Source: Ulva prolifera
Lineage: Eukaryota > Chlorophyta > Ulvophyceae > Ulvales > Ulvaceae
Assembly: GCA_023078555.1 (NCBI GenBank)
Contig: CM041199.1
Span: 10,465,943-10,529,942 of the forward strand
Direction of reading: 5' to 3'
DNA length: 64,000 nucleotides
This document shows, piece by piece, positions 50,822 to 63,784 of the stretch (positions within the stretch are counted from its first letter, which is position 1; each line of letters opens with the position of its first letter). The position numbers and the translations under genes were made by a program. The notes beneath the pieces were generated by a model that worked only from the letters and a program-made list of their open reading frames with translations, was not told where the DNA came from and ran no database searches.

Positions 50822-52317
50822 CTATAGACAAGCATACCCCCGCGCACTATAGGGAAGTTGCCAGAAACATCCTTTGATTCTGAAAGATCTAGGACGTCAA
50901 GTATGCATTGCACAGTTGTTGCTAACTCCTAGGAGTGGCGTGGAACAAAAGTGCACACTTTTTACCAACCATGTGAATGGACTTGGTTGTAGCCACGCAA
51001 CCCCCCGCGCAGCAAAAGGTACGTCGCCATCAACATTCCAAGATTTTGGGGGGTATGGGATGTCCATCATTCATTGCGTATTTTCTGCAGACACCATGGC
51101 GTGGTGTGGTGCAAAAGTGCACATTTTCCACCAACCCATGTGAATGGACTTGGTTGTACCCACGCACCCCCTGCGCATCAAAAGGTACGTCGCCATCAAC
51201 ATTCCAAGATGTTGGGGGTATGGGATGTCCATCATTCATTGCGTATTTTCTGCAGACACCATGGAGTGGTGTGGTGCAAAAGTGCACACTTTCCACCAAC
51301 CCATGTGAATGGATTTGGTTGTAGCCACGCAACCCCCCGCGCATCAAAAGGTACGTCCCCATGAACATCCAAAGATGTTGGGGGGTATGGGATGTCCATC
51401 ATCCATTGCGTATTTTCTGCAGACACCATGGAGTGGTGTGGTGCAAAAGTGCACACTTTCCACCAACCCTTGTGAATGGACTTGGTTGTAGCCACGCAAC
51501 CCCCCGCGCAGCAAAAGGTACGTCGCCATCAACATTCCAAGATTTTGGGGGGTATGGGATGTCCATCATTCATTGCGTATTTTCTGCAGACACCATGGCG
51601 TGGTGTGGTGCAAAATTGCACATTTTCCACCAACCCATGTGAATGGACTTGGTTGTACCCACGCACCCCCTGCGCATCAAAAGGTACGTCGCCATCAACA
51701 TTCCAAGATGTTGGGGGTATGGGATGTCCATCATTCATTGCGTATTTTCTGCAGACACCATGGAGTGGTGTGGTGCAAAAGTGCACACTTTCCACCAACC
51801 CATGTGAATGGACTTGGTTGTAGCCACGCAACCCCCCGCGCATCAAAAGGTACGTCCCCATGAACATTCAAAGATGTTGGGGGGTATGGGATGTCCATCA
51901 TCCATTGCGTATTTTCTGCAGACACCATGGAGTGGTGTGGTGCAAAAGTGTACACTTTCCACCAACCCATGTGAATGGACTTGGTTGTAGCCACGCAACC
52001 CCCCGCGCATCAAAAGGTACATCGCCATCAACATTCCAAGATGTTGGGGGGTATGGGATGTCCATCATTCATTGCGTATTTTCTGCAGACACCATGGAGT
52101 GGTGTGGTGCAAAAGTGCACACTTTCCACCAACCCATGTGAATGGACTTGGTTGTAGCCACGCAACCCCCCGCGCATCAAAAGGTACGTCGCCATGAACA
52201 TTCCAAGATGTTGGGGGGTATGGGATGATTATCATTCATTGCATATTTGCTGCTGACTCCCAGGAGTGGCGTGGGGCAAAAGTGCACACTTTTCACCAAC
52301 CTTGTGAATGGACTTGG
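50822..52317 (+). repeat. HOR block 49: A-B-E-B-B-E-B-B-C (9)
   Basis: 1,496 bp. Same order as block 3, including AAATTGCACATTTT. Shares CCAACCCTTGTG with block 45. Confidence 0.93.
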
Positions 52318-52815
52318 CTATAGACAAGCATACCCCCGCGCACCATAGGGAAGTTGCCAGAAACATCCTTTGATTCTGAAAGATGTAGGACGTCAAGTAT
52401 GCATTGCACAGTTGTTGCTAACTCCTAGGAGTGGCGTGGAACAAAAGTGCACACTTTTCACCAACCATGTGAATGGACTTGGTTGTAGCCACGCAACCCC
52501 CCGCGCAGCAAAAGGTACGTCGCCATCAACATTCCAAGATGTTGGAGGGTATGGGATGTCCATCATTCATTGCGTATTTTCTGCAGACACCATGGAGTGG
52601 TGTAATGCAAAAGTGCACACATTCCACCAACCCATGTGAATGGACTTGGTTGTAGCCACGCAACCCCCCGCGCATGAAAAGCTGCGTCGCCATGAACATT
52701 CCAAGATGTTGGGGGGTATGGGATGATTATCATTCATTGCATATTTGCTGCTGACTCCCAGGAGTGGCGTGGGGCAAAAGTGCACACTTTTCACCAACCA
52801 TGTGAATGGACTTGG
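52318..52815 (+). repeat. HOR block 50: A-B-C (3)
   Basis: 498 bp. AGATGTAGG head (no BglII site). Private CACACATTCC and GAAAAGCTGCG. Confidence 0.93.
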
Positions 52816-53812
52816 CTATAGACAAGCATACCCCCGCGCACCATAGGGAAGTTGCCAGAAACATCCTTTGATTCTGAAAGATCTAGGACGTCAAGTATGC
52901 ATTGCACAGTTGTTGCTAACTCCCAGGACTGGCGTGGAACAAAAGTGCACACTTTTCACCAACCATGTGAATGGACTTGGTTGTAGCCACGCAACCCCCC
53001 GCGCAGCAAAAGGTACGTCGCCATCAACATTCCAAGATTTTGGGGGGTATGGGATGTCCATCATTCATTGCGTATTTTCTGCAGACACCATGGCGTGGTG
53101 TGGTGCAAAATTGCACATTTTCCACCAACCCATGTGAATGGACTTGGTTGTACCCACGCACCCCCTGCGCATCAAAAGGTACGTCGCCATCAACATTCCA
53201 AGATGTTGGGGGTATGGGATGTCCATCATTCATTGCGTATTTTCTGCAGACACCATGGAGTGGTGTGGTGCAAAAGTGCACACTTTCCACCAACCCATGT
53301 GAATGGACTTGGTTGTAGCCACGCAACCCCCCGCGCATCAAAAGGTACGTCCCCATGAACATTCAAAGATGTTGGGGGGTATGGGATGTCCATCATCCAT
53401 TGCGTATTTTCTGCAGACACCATGGAGTGGTGTGGTGCAAAAGTGTACACTTTCCACCAACCCATGTGAATGGACTTGGTTGTAGCCACGCAACCCCCCG
53501 CGCATCAAAAGGTACATCGCCATCAACATTCCAAGATGTTGGGGGGTATGGGATGTCCATCATTCATTGCGTATTTTCTGCAGACACCATGGAGTGGTGT
53601 GGTGCAAAAGTGCACACTTTCCACCAACCCATGTGAATGGACTTGGTTGTAGCCACGCAACCCCCCGCGCATCAAAAGGTACGTCGCCATGAACATTCCA
53701 AGATGTTGGGGGGTATGGGATGATTATCATTCATTGCATATTTGCTGCTGACTCCCAGGAGTGGCGTGGGGCAAAAGTGCACACTTTTCACCAACCTTGT
53801 GAATGGACTTGG
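52816..53812 (+). repeat. HOR block 51: A-B-E-B-B-C (6)
   Basis: 997 bp. A CCAGGACTGG head, normally found on A-B-B-C-C, is joined to the E-B-B-C tail of block 49. It marks the joint of a 9-monomer tandem duplication. Confidence 0.93.
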
Positions 53813-54310
53813 CTATAGACAAGCATACCCCCGCGCACCATAGGGAAGTTGCCAGAAACATCCTTTGATTCTGAAAGATGTAGGACGTCAAGTATGCATT
53901 GCACAGTTGTTGCTAACTCCTAGGAGTGGCGTGGAACAAAAGTGCACACTTTTCACCAACCATGTGAATGGACTTGGTTGTAGCCACGCAACCCCCCGCG
54001 CAGCAAAAGGTACGTCGCCATCAACATTCCAAGATGTTGGAGGGTATGGGATGTCCATCATTCATTGCGTATTTTCTGCAGACACCATGGAGTGGTGTAA
54101 TGCAAAAGTGCACACTTTCCACCAACCCATGTGAATGGACTTGGTTGTAGCCACGCAACCCCCCGCGCATGAAAAGGTGCGTCGCCATGAACATTCCAAG
54201 ATGTTGGGGGGTATGGGATGATTATCATTCATTGCATATTTGCTGCTGACTCCCAGGAGTGGCGTGGGGCAAAAGTGCACACTTTTCACCAACCATGTGA
54301 ATGGACTTGG
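53813..54310 (+). repeat. HOR block 52: A-B-C (3)
   Basis: 498 bp, AGATGTAGG head; copy of block 4, shifted by 49,888 bp. Confidence 0.93.
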
Positions 54311-55141
54311 CTATAGACAAGCATACCCCCGCGCACCATAGGGAAGTTGCCAGAAACATCCTTTGATTCTGAAAGATCTAGGACGTCAAGTATGCATTGC
54401 ACAGTTGTTGCTAACTCCCAGGACTGGCGTGGAACAAAAGTGCACACTTTTCACCAACCATGTGAATGGACTTGGTTGTAGCCACGCAACCCCCCGCGCA
54501 GCAAAAGGTACGTTGCCATCAACATTCCAAGATGTTGGGGGGTATGGGATGTCCATCATTCATTGCGTATTTTCTGCAGACACCATGGAGTGGTGTGGTG
54601 CAAAAGTGTACACTTTCCACCAACCCATGTGAATGGACTTGGTTGTAGCCACGCAACCCCCCGCGCATCAAAAGGTACATCGCCATCAACATTCCAAGAT
54701 GTTGGGGGGTATGGGATGTCCATCATTCATTGCGTATTTTCTGCAGACACCATGGAGTGGTGTGGTGCAAAAGTGCACACTGTCCACCAACCCATGTGAA
54801 TGGACTTGGTTGTAGCCACGCAACCCCCCGCGCATCAAAAGGTACGTCGCCATGAACATTCCAAGATGTTAGGGGGTATGGGATGATTATCATTCATTGC
54901 ATATTTGCTGCTGACTCCCAGGAGTGGCGTGGGGCAAAAGTGCACACTTTTCACCAACCATGTGAATGGACTTGGTTGTAGCCACGCAACCCCCCGCGCA
55001 TCAAAAGGTACGTCGCCATGAACATTCCAAGATGTTGGAGGGTATGGGATGATTATCATTCATTGCATATTTGCTGCTGACTCCCAGGAGTGGCGTGGGG
55101 CAAAAGTGCACACTTTTCACCAACCTTGTGAATGGACTTGG
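54311..55141 (+). repeat. HOR block 53: A-B-B-C-C (5)
   Basis: 831 bp copy of block 5 (CCAGGACTGG, CACACTGTCC, GTTAGGGGG). Confidence 0.93.
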
Positions 55142-56472
55142 CTATAGACAAGCATACCCCCGCGCACCATAGGGAAGTTGCCAGAAACATCCTTTGATTC
55201 TGAAAGATCTAGGACGTCAAGTATGCATTGCACAGTTGTTGCTAACTCCCAGGAGTGGCGTGGAACAAAAGTGCACACTTTTCACCAACCATGTGAATGG
55301 ACTTGGTTGTAGCCACGCAACCCCCCGCGCAGCAAAAGGTACGTTGCCATCAACATTCAGAGATGTTGGGGGGTATGAGATGTCCATCATTCATTGCGTA
55401 TTTTCTGCAGACACCATGGAGTGGTGTAATGCAAAAGTGCACACTTTCCACCAACCCATGTGAACGGACTTGGTTGCAGCCACGCAACCCCCCGCACATC
55501 AAAGGTACGACTACATGAACATTCCAAGATGTTGGGGGGCATGGGATGTCCATCATTCATTGCGTATTTTCTGCAGACACCATGGAGTGGTGTGGTGCAA
55601 AAGTGCACACTTTCCACCAACCCATGTGAATGGACTTGGTTGTAGCCACGCAACCCCCCGCGCATCAAAAGGTACGTCGACATGAACATTCCAAGATGTT
55701 GGGGGGTATGGGATGTCCATCATTCATTGCGTATTTTCTGCAGACACCATGGAGTGGTGTAATGCAAAAGTGCACACTTTCCACCAACCCATGTGAACGG
55801 ACTTGGTTGCAGCCACGCAACCCCCCGCACATCAAAGGTACGATAACATGAACATTCCAAGATGTTGGGGGGTATGGGATGTCCATCATTCATTGCGTAT
55901 TTTCTGCAGACACCATGGAGTGGTGTAATGCAAAAGTGCACACTTTCCACCAACCCATGTGAATGGACTTGGTTGTAGCCACGCAACCCCCCGCGCATCA
56001 AAAGGTACGTCCCCATGAACATTCAAAGATGTTGGGGGGTATGGGATGTCCATCATCCATTGCGTATTTTCTGCAGACACCATGGAGTGGTGTGGTGCAA
56101 AAGTGTACACTTTCCACCAACCCATGTGAATGGACTTGGTTGTAGCCACGCAACCCCCCGCGCATCAAAAGGTACATCGCCATCAACATTCCAAGATGTT
56201 GGGGGGTATGGGATGTCCATCATTCATTGCGTATTTTCTGCAGACACCATGGAGTGGTGTGGTGCAAAAGTGCACACTTTCCACCAACCCATGTGAATGG
56301 ACTTGGTTGTAGCCACGCAACCCCCCGCGCATCAAAAGGTACGTCGCCATGAACATTCCAAGATGTTGGGGGGTATGGGATGATTATCATTCATTGCATA
56401 TTTGCTGCTGACTCCCAGGAGTGGCGTGGGGCAAAAGTGCACACTTTTCACCAACCTTGTGAATGGACTTGG
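55142..56472 (+). repeat. HOR block 54: A-B-D-B-D-B-B-C (8)
   Basis: 1,331 bp copy of block 6, but with TGCGTATTTTC in the last B and TACGATAACATG in one D. Confidence 0.93.
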
Positions 56473-56970
56473 CTATAGACAAGCATACCCCCGCGCACCA
56501 TAGGGAAGTTGCCAGAAACATCCTTTGATTCTGAAAGATGTAGGACGTCAAGTATGCATTGCACAGTTGTTGCTAACTCCTAGGAGTGGCGTGGAACAAA
56601 AGTGCACACTTTTCACCAACCATGTGAATGGACTTGGTTGTAGCCACGCAACCCCCCGCGCAGCAAAAGGTACGTCGCCATCAACATTCCAAGATGTTGG
56701 AGGGTATGGGATGTCCATCATTCATTGCGTATTTTCTGCAGACACCATGGAGTGGTGTAATGCAAAAGTGCACACTTTCCACCAACCCATGTGAATGGAC
56801 TTGGTTGTAGCCACGCAACCCCCCGCGCATGAAAAGGTGCGTCGCCATGAACATTCCAAGATGTTGGGGGGTATGGGATGATTATCATTCATTGCATATT
56901 TGCTGCTGACTCCCAGGAGTGGCGTGGGGCAAAAGTGCACACTTTTCACCAACCATGTGAATGGACTTGG
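56473..56970 (+). repeat. HOR block 55: A-B-C (3)
   Basis: 498 bp, AGATGTAGG head; copy of block 52, shifted by 2,660 bp. Confidence 0.93.
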
Positions 56971-57801
56971 CTATAGACAAGCATACCCCCGCGCACCATA
57001 GGGAAGTTGCCAGAAACATCCTTTGATTCTGAAAGATCTAGGACGTCAAGTATGCATTGCACAGTTGTTGCTAACTCCTAGGACTGGCGTGGAACAAAAG
57101 TGCACACTTTTCACCAACCATGTGAATGGACTTGGTTGTAGCCACGCAACCCCCCGCGCAGCAAAAGGTACGTTGCCATCAACATTCCAAGATGTTGGGG
57201 GGTATGGGATGTCCATCATTCATTGCGTATTTTCTGCAGACACCATGGAGTGGTGTGGTGCAAAAGTGTACACTTTCCACCAACCCATGTGAATGGACTT
57301 GGTTGTAGCCACGCAACCCCCCGCGCATCAAAAGGTACATCGCCATCAACATTCCAAGATGTTGGGGGGTATGGGATGTCCATCATTCATTGCGTATTTT
57401 CTGCAGACACCATGGAGTGGTGTGGTGCAAAAGTGCACACTGTCCACCAACCCATGTGAATGGACTTGGTTGTAGCCACGCAACCCCCCGCGCATCAAAA
57501 GGTACGTCGCCATGAACATTCCAAGATGTTAGGGGGTATGGGATGATTATCATTCATTGCATATTTGCTGCTGACTCCCAGGAGTGGCGTGGGGCAAAAG
57601 TGCACACTTTTCACCAACCATGTGAATGGACTTGGTTGTAGCCACGCAACCCCCCGCGCATCAAAAGGTACGTCGCCATGAACATTCCAAGATGTTGGAG
57701 GGTATGGGATGATTATCATTCATTGCATATTTGCTGCTGACTCCCAGGAGTGGCGTGGGGCAAAAGTGCACACTTTTCACCAACCTTGTGAATGGACTTG
57801 G
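56971..57801 (+). repeat. HOR block 56: A-B-B-C-C (5)
   Basis: 831 bp, block 5 lineage, with CCTAGGACTGG in the head. Confidence 0.93.
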
Positions 57802-58799
57802 CTATAGACAAGCATACCCCCGCGCACCATAGGGAAGTTGCCAGAAACATCCTTTGATTCTGAAAGATCTAGGACGTCAAGTATGCATTGCACAGTTGTT
57901 GCTAACTCCCAGGACTGGCGTGGAACAAAAGTGCACACTTTTCACCAACCATGTGAATGGACTTGGTTGTAGCCACGCAACCCCCCGCGCAGCAAAAGGT
58001 ACGTTGCCATCAACATTCCAAGATGTTGGGGGGTATGGGATGTCCATCATTCATTGCGTATTTTCTGCAGACACCATGGAGTGGTGTGGTGCAAAAGTGT
58101 ACACTTTCCACCAACCCATGTGAATGGACTTGGTTGTAGCCACGCAACCCCCCGCGCATCAAAAGGTACATCGCCATCAACATTCCAAGATGTTGGGGGG
58201 TATGGGATGTCCATCATTCATTGCGTATTTTCTGCAGACACCATGGAGTGGTGTGGTGCAAAAGTGCACACTGTCCACCAACCCATGTGAATGGACTTGG
58301 TTGTAGCCACGCAACCCCCCGCGCATCAAAAGGTACGTCGCCATGAACATTCCAAGATGTTAGGGGGTATGGGATGATTATCATTCATTGCATATTTGCT
58401 GCTGACTCCCAGGAGTGGCGTGGGGCAAAAGTGCACACTTTTCACCAACCATGTGAATGGACTTGGTTGTAGCCACGCAACCCCCCGCGCATCAAAAGGT
58501 ACGTCGCCATGAACATTCCAAGATGTTGGAGGGTATGGGATGTCCATCATTCATTGCGTATTTTCTGCAGACACCATGGAGTGGTGTAATGCAAAAGTGC
58601 ACACTTTCCACCAACCCATGTGAATGGACTTGGTTGTAGCCACGCAACCCCCCGCGCATGAAAAGGTGCGTCGCCATGAACATTCCAAGATGTTGGGGGG
58701 TATGGGATGATTATCATTCATTGCATATTTGCTGCTGACTCCCAGGAGTGGCGTGGGGCAAAAGTGCACACTTTTCACCAACCATGTGAATGGACTTGG
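57802..58799 (+). repeat. HOR block 57: A-B-B-C-B-C (6)
   Basis: 998 bp. A C in the middle is followed by a GCGCATC-type B with GTTGGAGGG and GTAATGC, then a GAAAAGGTGCG-type C. Looks like a pentamer fused to the tail of a block-55-type trimer. Confidence 0.93.
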
Positions 58800-59630
58800 C
58801 TATAGACAAGCATACCCCCGCGCACCATAGGGAAGTTGCCAGAAACATCCTTTGATTCTGAAAGATCTAGGACGTCAAGTATGCATTGCACAGTTGTTGC
58901 TAACTCCCAGGACTGGCGTGGAACAAAAGTGCACACTTTTCACCAACCATGTGAATGGACTTGGTTGTAGCCACGCAACCCCCCGCGCAGCAAAAGGTAC
59001 GTTGCCATCAACATTCCAAGATGTTGGGGGGTATGGGATGTCCATCATTCATTGCGTATTTTCTGCAGACACCATGGAGTGGTGTGGTGCAAAAGTGTAC
59101 ACTTTCCACCAACCCATGTGAATGGACTTGGTTGTAGCCACGCAACCCCCCGCGCATCAAAAGGTACATCGCCATCAACATTCCAAGATGTTGGGGGGTA
59201 TGGGATGTCCATCATTCATTGCGTATTTTCTGCAGACACCATGGAGTGGTGTGGTGCAAAAGTGCACACTGTCCACCAACCCATGTGAATGGACTTGGTT
59301 GTAGCCACGCAACCCCCCGCGCATCAAAAGGTACGTCGCCATGAACATTCCAAGATGTTAGGGGGTATGGGATGATTATCATTCATTGCATATTTGCTGC
59401 TGACTCCCAGGAGTGGCGTGGGGCAAAAGTGCACACTTTTCACCAACCATGTGAATGGACTTGGTTGTAGCCACGCAACCCCCCGCGCATCAAAAGGTAC
59501 GTCGCCATGAACATTCCAAGATGTTGGAGGGTATGGGATGATTATCATTCATTGCATATTTGCTGCTGACTCCCAGGAGTGGCGTGGGGCAAAAGTGCAC
59601 ACTTTTCACCAACCTTGTGAATGGACTTGG
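58800..59630 (+). repeat. HOR block 58: A-B-B-C-C (5)
   Basis: 831 bp, block 5 lineage (CCAGGACTGG). Confidence 0.93.
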
Positions 59631-60461
59631 CTATAGACAAGCATACCCCCGCGCACCATAGGGAAGTTGCCAGAAACATCCTTTGATTCTGAAAGATCTA
59701 GGACGTCAAGTATGCATTGCACAGTTGTTGCTAACTCCTAGGAGTGGCGTGGAACAAAAGTGCACACTTTTCACCAACCATGTGAATGGACTTGGTTGTA
59801 GCCACGCAACCCCCCGCGCAGCAAAAGGTACGTCGCCATCAACATTCCAAGATGTTGGGGGGTATGGGATGTCCATCATTCATTGCGTATTTTCTGCAGA
59901 CACCATGGAGTGGTGTGGTGCAAAAGTGTACACTTTCCACCAACCCATGTGAATGGACTTGGTTGTAGCCACGCAACCCCCCGCGCATCAAAAGGTACAT
60001 CGCCATCAACATTCCAAGATGTTGGGGGGTATGGGATGTCCATCATTCATTGCGTATTTTCTGCAGACACCATGGAGTGGTGTGGTGCAAAAGTGCACAC
60101 TGTCCACCAACCCATGTGAATGGACTTGGTTGTAGCCACGCAACCCCCCGCGCATCAAAAGGTACGTCGCCATGAACATTCCAAGATGTTAGGGGGTATG
60201 GGATGATTATCATTCATTGCATATTTGCTGCTGACTCCCAGGAGTGGCGTGGGGCAAAAGTGCACACTTTTCACCAACCATGTGAATGGACTTGGTTGTA
60301 GCCACGCAACCCCCCGCGCATCAAAAGGTACGTCGCCATGAACATTCCAAGATGTTGGAGGGTATGGGATGATTATCATTCATTGCATATTTGCTGCTGA
60401 CTCCCAGGAGTGGCGTGGGGCAAAAGTGCACACTTTTCACCAACCTTGTGAATGGACTTGG
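59631..60461 (+). repeat. HOR block 59: A-B-B-C-C (5)
   Basis: 831 bp. CCTAGGAGTGG head and ACGTCGCC first B, joined to the CACACTGTCC second B. Confidence 0.93.
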
Positions 60462-61292
60462 CTATAGACAAGCATACCCCCGCGCACCATAGGGAAGTTG
60501 CCAGAAACATCCTTTGATTCTGAAAGATCTAGGACGTCAAGTATGCATTGCACAGTTGTTGCTAACTCCTAGGAGTGGCGTGGAACAAAAGTGCACACTT
60601 TTCACCAACCATGTGAATGGACTTGGTTGTAGCCACGCAACCCCCCGCGCAGCAAAAGGTACGTCGCCATCAACATTCCAAGATGTTGGGGGGTATGGGA
60701 TGTCCATCATTCATTGCGTATTTTCTGCAGACACCATGGAGTGGTGTGGTGCAAAAGTGTACACTTTCCACCAACCCATGTGAATGGACTTGGTTGTAGC
60801 CACGCAACCCCCCGCGCATCAAAAGGTACATCGCCATCAACATTCCAAGATGTTGGGGGGTATGGGATGTCCATCATTCATTGCGTATTTTCTGCAGACA
60901 CCATGGAGTGGTGTGGTGCAAAAGTGCACACTGTCCACCAACCCATGTGAATGGACTTGGTTGTAGCCACGCAACCCCCCGCGCATCAAAAGGTACGTCG
61001 CCATGAACATTCCAAGATGTTAGGGGGTATGGGATGATTATCATTCATTGCATATTTGCTGCTGACTCCCAGGAGTGGCGTGGGGCAAAAGTGCACACTT
61101 TTCACCAACCATGTGAATGGACTTGGTTGTAGCCACGCAACCCCCCGCGCATCAAAAGGTACGTCGCCATGAACATTCCAAGATGTTGGAGGGTATGGGA
61201 TGATTATCATTCATTGCATATTTGCTGCTGACTCCCAGGAGTGGCGTGGGGCAAAAGTGCACACTTTTCACCAACCTTGTGAATGGACTTGG
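60462..61292 (+). repeat. HOR block 60: A-B-B-C-C (5)
   Basis: 831 bp. I found no difference from block 59 by eye, so this is the youngest-looking duplication in the window. Confidence 0.93.
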
Positions 61293-62623
61293 CTATAGAC
61301 AAGCATACCCCCGCGCACCATAGGGAAGTTGCCAGAAACATCCTTTGATTCTGAAAGATCTAGGACGTCAAGTATGCATTGCACAGTTGTTGCTAACTCC
61401 CAGGAGTGGCGTGGAACAAAAGTGCACACTTTTCACCAACCATGTGAATGGACTTGGTTGTAGCCACGCAACCCCCCGCGCAGCAAAAGGTACGTTGCCA
61501 TCAACATTCAGAGATGTTGGGGGGTATGAGATGTCCATCATTCATTGCGTATTTTCTGCAGACACCATGGAGTGGTGTAATGCAAAAGTGCACACTTTCC
61601 ACCAACCCATGTGAACGGACTTGGTTGCAGCCACGCAACCCCCCGCACATCAAAGGTACGACTACATGAACATTCCAAGATGTTGGGGGGCATGGGATGT
61701 CCATCATTCATTGCGTATTTTCTGCAGACACCATGGAGTGGTGTGGTGCAAAAGTGCACACTTTCCACCAACCCATGTGAATGGACTTGGTTGTAGCCAC
61801 GCAACCCCCCGCGCATCAAAAGGTACGTCGACATGAACATTCCAAGATGTTGGGGGGTATGGGATGTCCATCATTCATTGCGTATTTTCTGCAGACACCA
61901 TGGAGTGGTGTAATGCAAAAGTGCACACTTTCCACCAACCCATGTGAACGGACTTGGTTGCAGCCACGCAACCCCCCGCACATCAAAGGTACGATGACAT
62001 GAACATTCCAAGATGTTGGGGGGTATGGGATGTCCATCATTCATTGCGTATTTTCTGCAGACACCATGGAGTGGTGTAATGCAAAAGTGCACACTTTCCA
62101 CCAACCCATGTGAATGGACTTGGTTGTAGCCACGCAACCCCCCGCGCATCAAAAGGTACGTCCCCATGAACATTCAAAGATGTTGGGGGGTATGGGATGT
62201 CCATCATCCATTGCGTATTTTCTGCAGACACCATGGAGTGGTGTGGTGCAAAAGTGTACACTTTCCACCAACCCATGTGAATGGACTTGGTTGTAGCCAC
62301 GCAACCCCCCGCGCATCAAAAGGTACATCGCCATCAACATTCCAAGATGTTGGGGGGTATGGGATGTCCATCATTCATTGCGTATTTTCTGCAGACACCA
62401 TGGAGTGGTGTGGTGCAAAAGTGCACACTTTCCACCAACCCATGTGAATGGACTTGGTTGTAGCCACGCAACCCCCCGCGCATCAAAAGGTACGTCGCCA
62501 TGAACATTCCAAGATGTTGGGGGGTATGGGATGATTATCATTCATTGCATATTTGCTGCTGACTCCCAGGAGTGGCGTGGGGCAAAAGTGCACACTTTTC
62601 ACCAACCTTGTGAATGGACTTGG
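61293..62623 (+). repeat. HOR block 61: A-B-D-B-D-B-B-C (8)
   Basis: 1,331 bp copy of the block 6/54 type. Confidence 0.93.
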
Positions 62624-63121
62624 CTATAGACAAGCATACCCCCGCGCACCATAGGGAAGTTGCCAGAAACATCCTTTGATTCTGAAAGATCTAGGACGTC
62701 AAGTATGCATTGCACAGTTGTTGCTAACTCCTAGGAGTGGCGTGGAACAAAAGTGCACACTTTTCACCAACCATGTGAATGGACTTGGTTGTAGCCACGC
62801 AACCCCCCGCGCAGCAAAAGGTACGTCGCCATCAACATTCCAAGATGTTGGAGGGTATGGGATGTCCATCATTCATTGCGTATTTTCTGCAGACACCATG
62901 GAGTGGTGTAATGCAAAAGTGCACACTTTCCACCAACCCATGTGAATGGACTTGGTTGTAGCCACGCAACCCCCCGCGCATGAAAAGGTGCGTCGCCATG
63001 AACATTCCAAGATGTTGGGGGGTATGGGATGATTATCATTCATTGCATATTTGCTGCTGACTCCCAGGAGTGGCGTGGGGCAAAAGTGCACACTTTTCAC
63101 CAACCATGTGAATGGACTTGG
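62624..63121 (+). repeat. HOR block 62: A-B-C (3)
   Basis: 498 bp, GAAAAGGTGCG family, AGATCTAGG head; copy of the block 7 type. Confidence 0.93.
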
Positions 63122-63784
63122 CTATAGACAAGCATACCCCCGCGCACCATAGGGAAGTTGCCAGAAACATCCTTTGATTCTGAAAGATCTAGGACGTCAA
63201 GTATGCATTGCACAGTTGTTGCTAACTCCCAGGAGTGGCGTGGAACAAAAGTGCACACTTTTCACCAACCATGTGAATGGACTTGGTTGTAGCCACGCAA
63301 CCCCCCGCGCAGCAAAAGGTACGTTGCCATCAACATTCCAAGATGTTGGGGGGTATGGGATGTCCATCATTCATTGCGTATTTTCTGCAGAAACCATGGA
63401 GTGGTGTGGTGCAAAAGTGCACACTTTCCACCAACCCATGTGAACGGACTTGGTTGCAGCCACGCAACCCCCCGCACATCAAAGGTACGTCGCCATGAAC
63501 ATTCCAAGATCTTAGGGGGTATGGGATGATTATCATTCATTGCATATTTGCTGCTGACTCCCAGGAGTGGCGTGGGGCAAAAGTGCACACTTTTCACCAA
63601 CCATGTGAATGGACTTGGTTGTAGCCACGCAACCCCCCGCGCATCAAAAGGTACGTCGCCATGAACATTCCAAGATGTTGGAGGGTATGGGATGATTATC
63701 ATTCATTGCATATTTGCTGCTGACTCCCAGGAGTGGCGTGGGGCAAAAGTGCACACTTTTCACCAACCTTGTGAATGGACTTGG
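63122..63784 (+). repeat. HOR block 63: A-B-(D/C hybrid)-C (4)
   Basis: 663 bp. The first B has the block-8 marker CAGAAACC but ends GAACGG. The third monomer (63454-63618) starts as D and ends as C, with a private AAGATCTTAGGGGG that creates an extra BglII site. Confidence 0.93.
63454..63618 (+). repeat. D/C hybrid monomer
   Basis: D start (TTGCAGCC, CGCACATCAAAGG), then GTACGTCGCCATG and the C body. The exchange lies near the GGTACG shared by both. Confidence 0.85.

Larger units (their letters stand above)
44505..51656. repeat. 4,156-bp tandem duplication (25 monomers)
   Basis: Blocks 43, 44 and the first part of 45 repeat as 47, 48 and the first part of 49. They part near 47500/51656, where a B faces an E. 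Confidence 0.87.
52981..56488. repeat. Distant copy of 3093-6600 (about 3.5 kb)
   Basis: The tail of block 3 and blocks 4-6 recur as the tail of block 51 and blocks 52-54 with a shift of 49,888 bp. Shared rare markers include AGATGTAGG, CCAGGACTGG and CACACTGTCC. Confidence 0.85.
58800..61292. repeat. Run of three 831-bp pentamers
   Basis: Blocks 58, 59 and 60 are consecutive A-B-B-C-C units, the only place where a block longer than three monomers is repeated directly three times. Confidence 0.9.
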
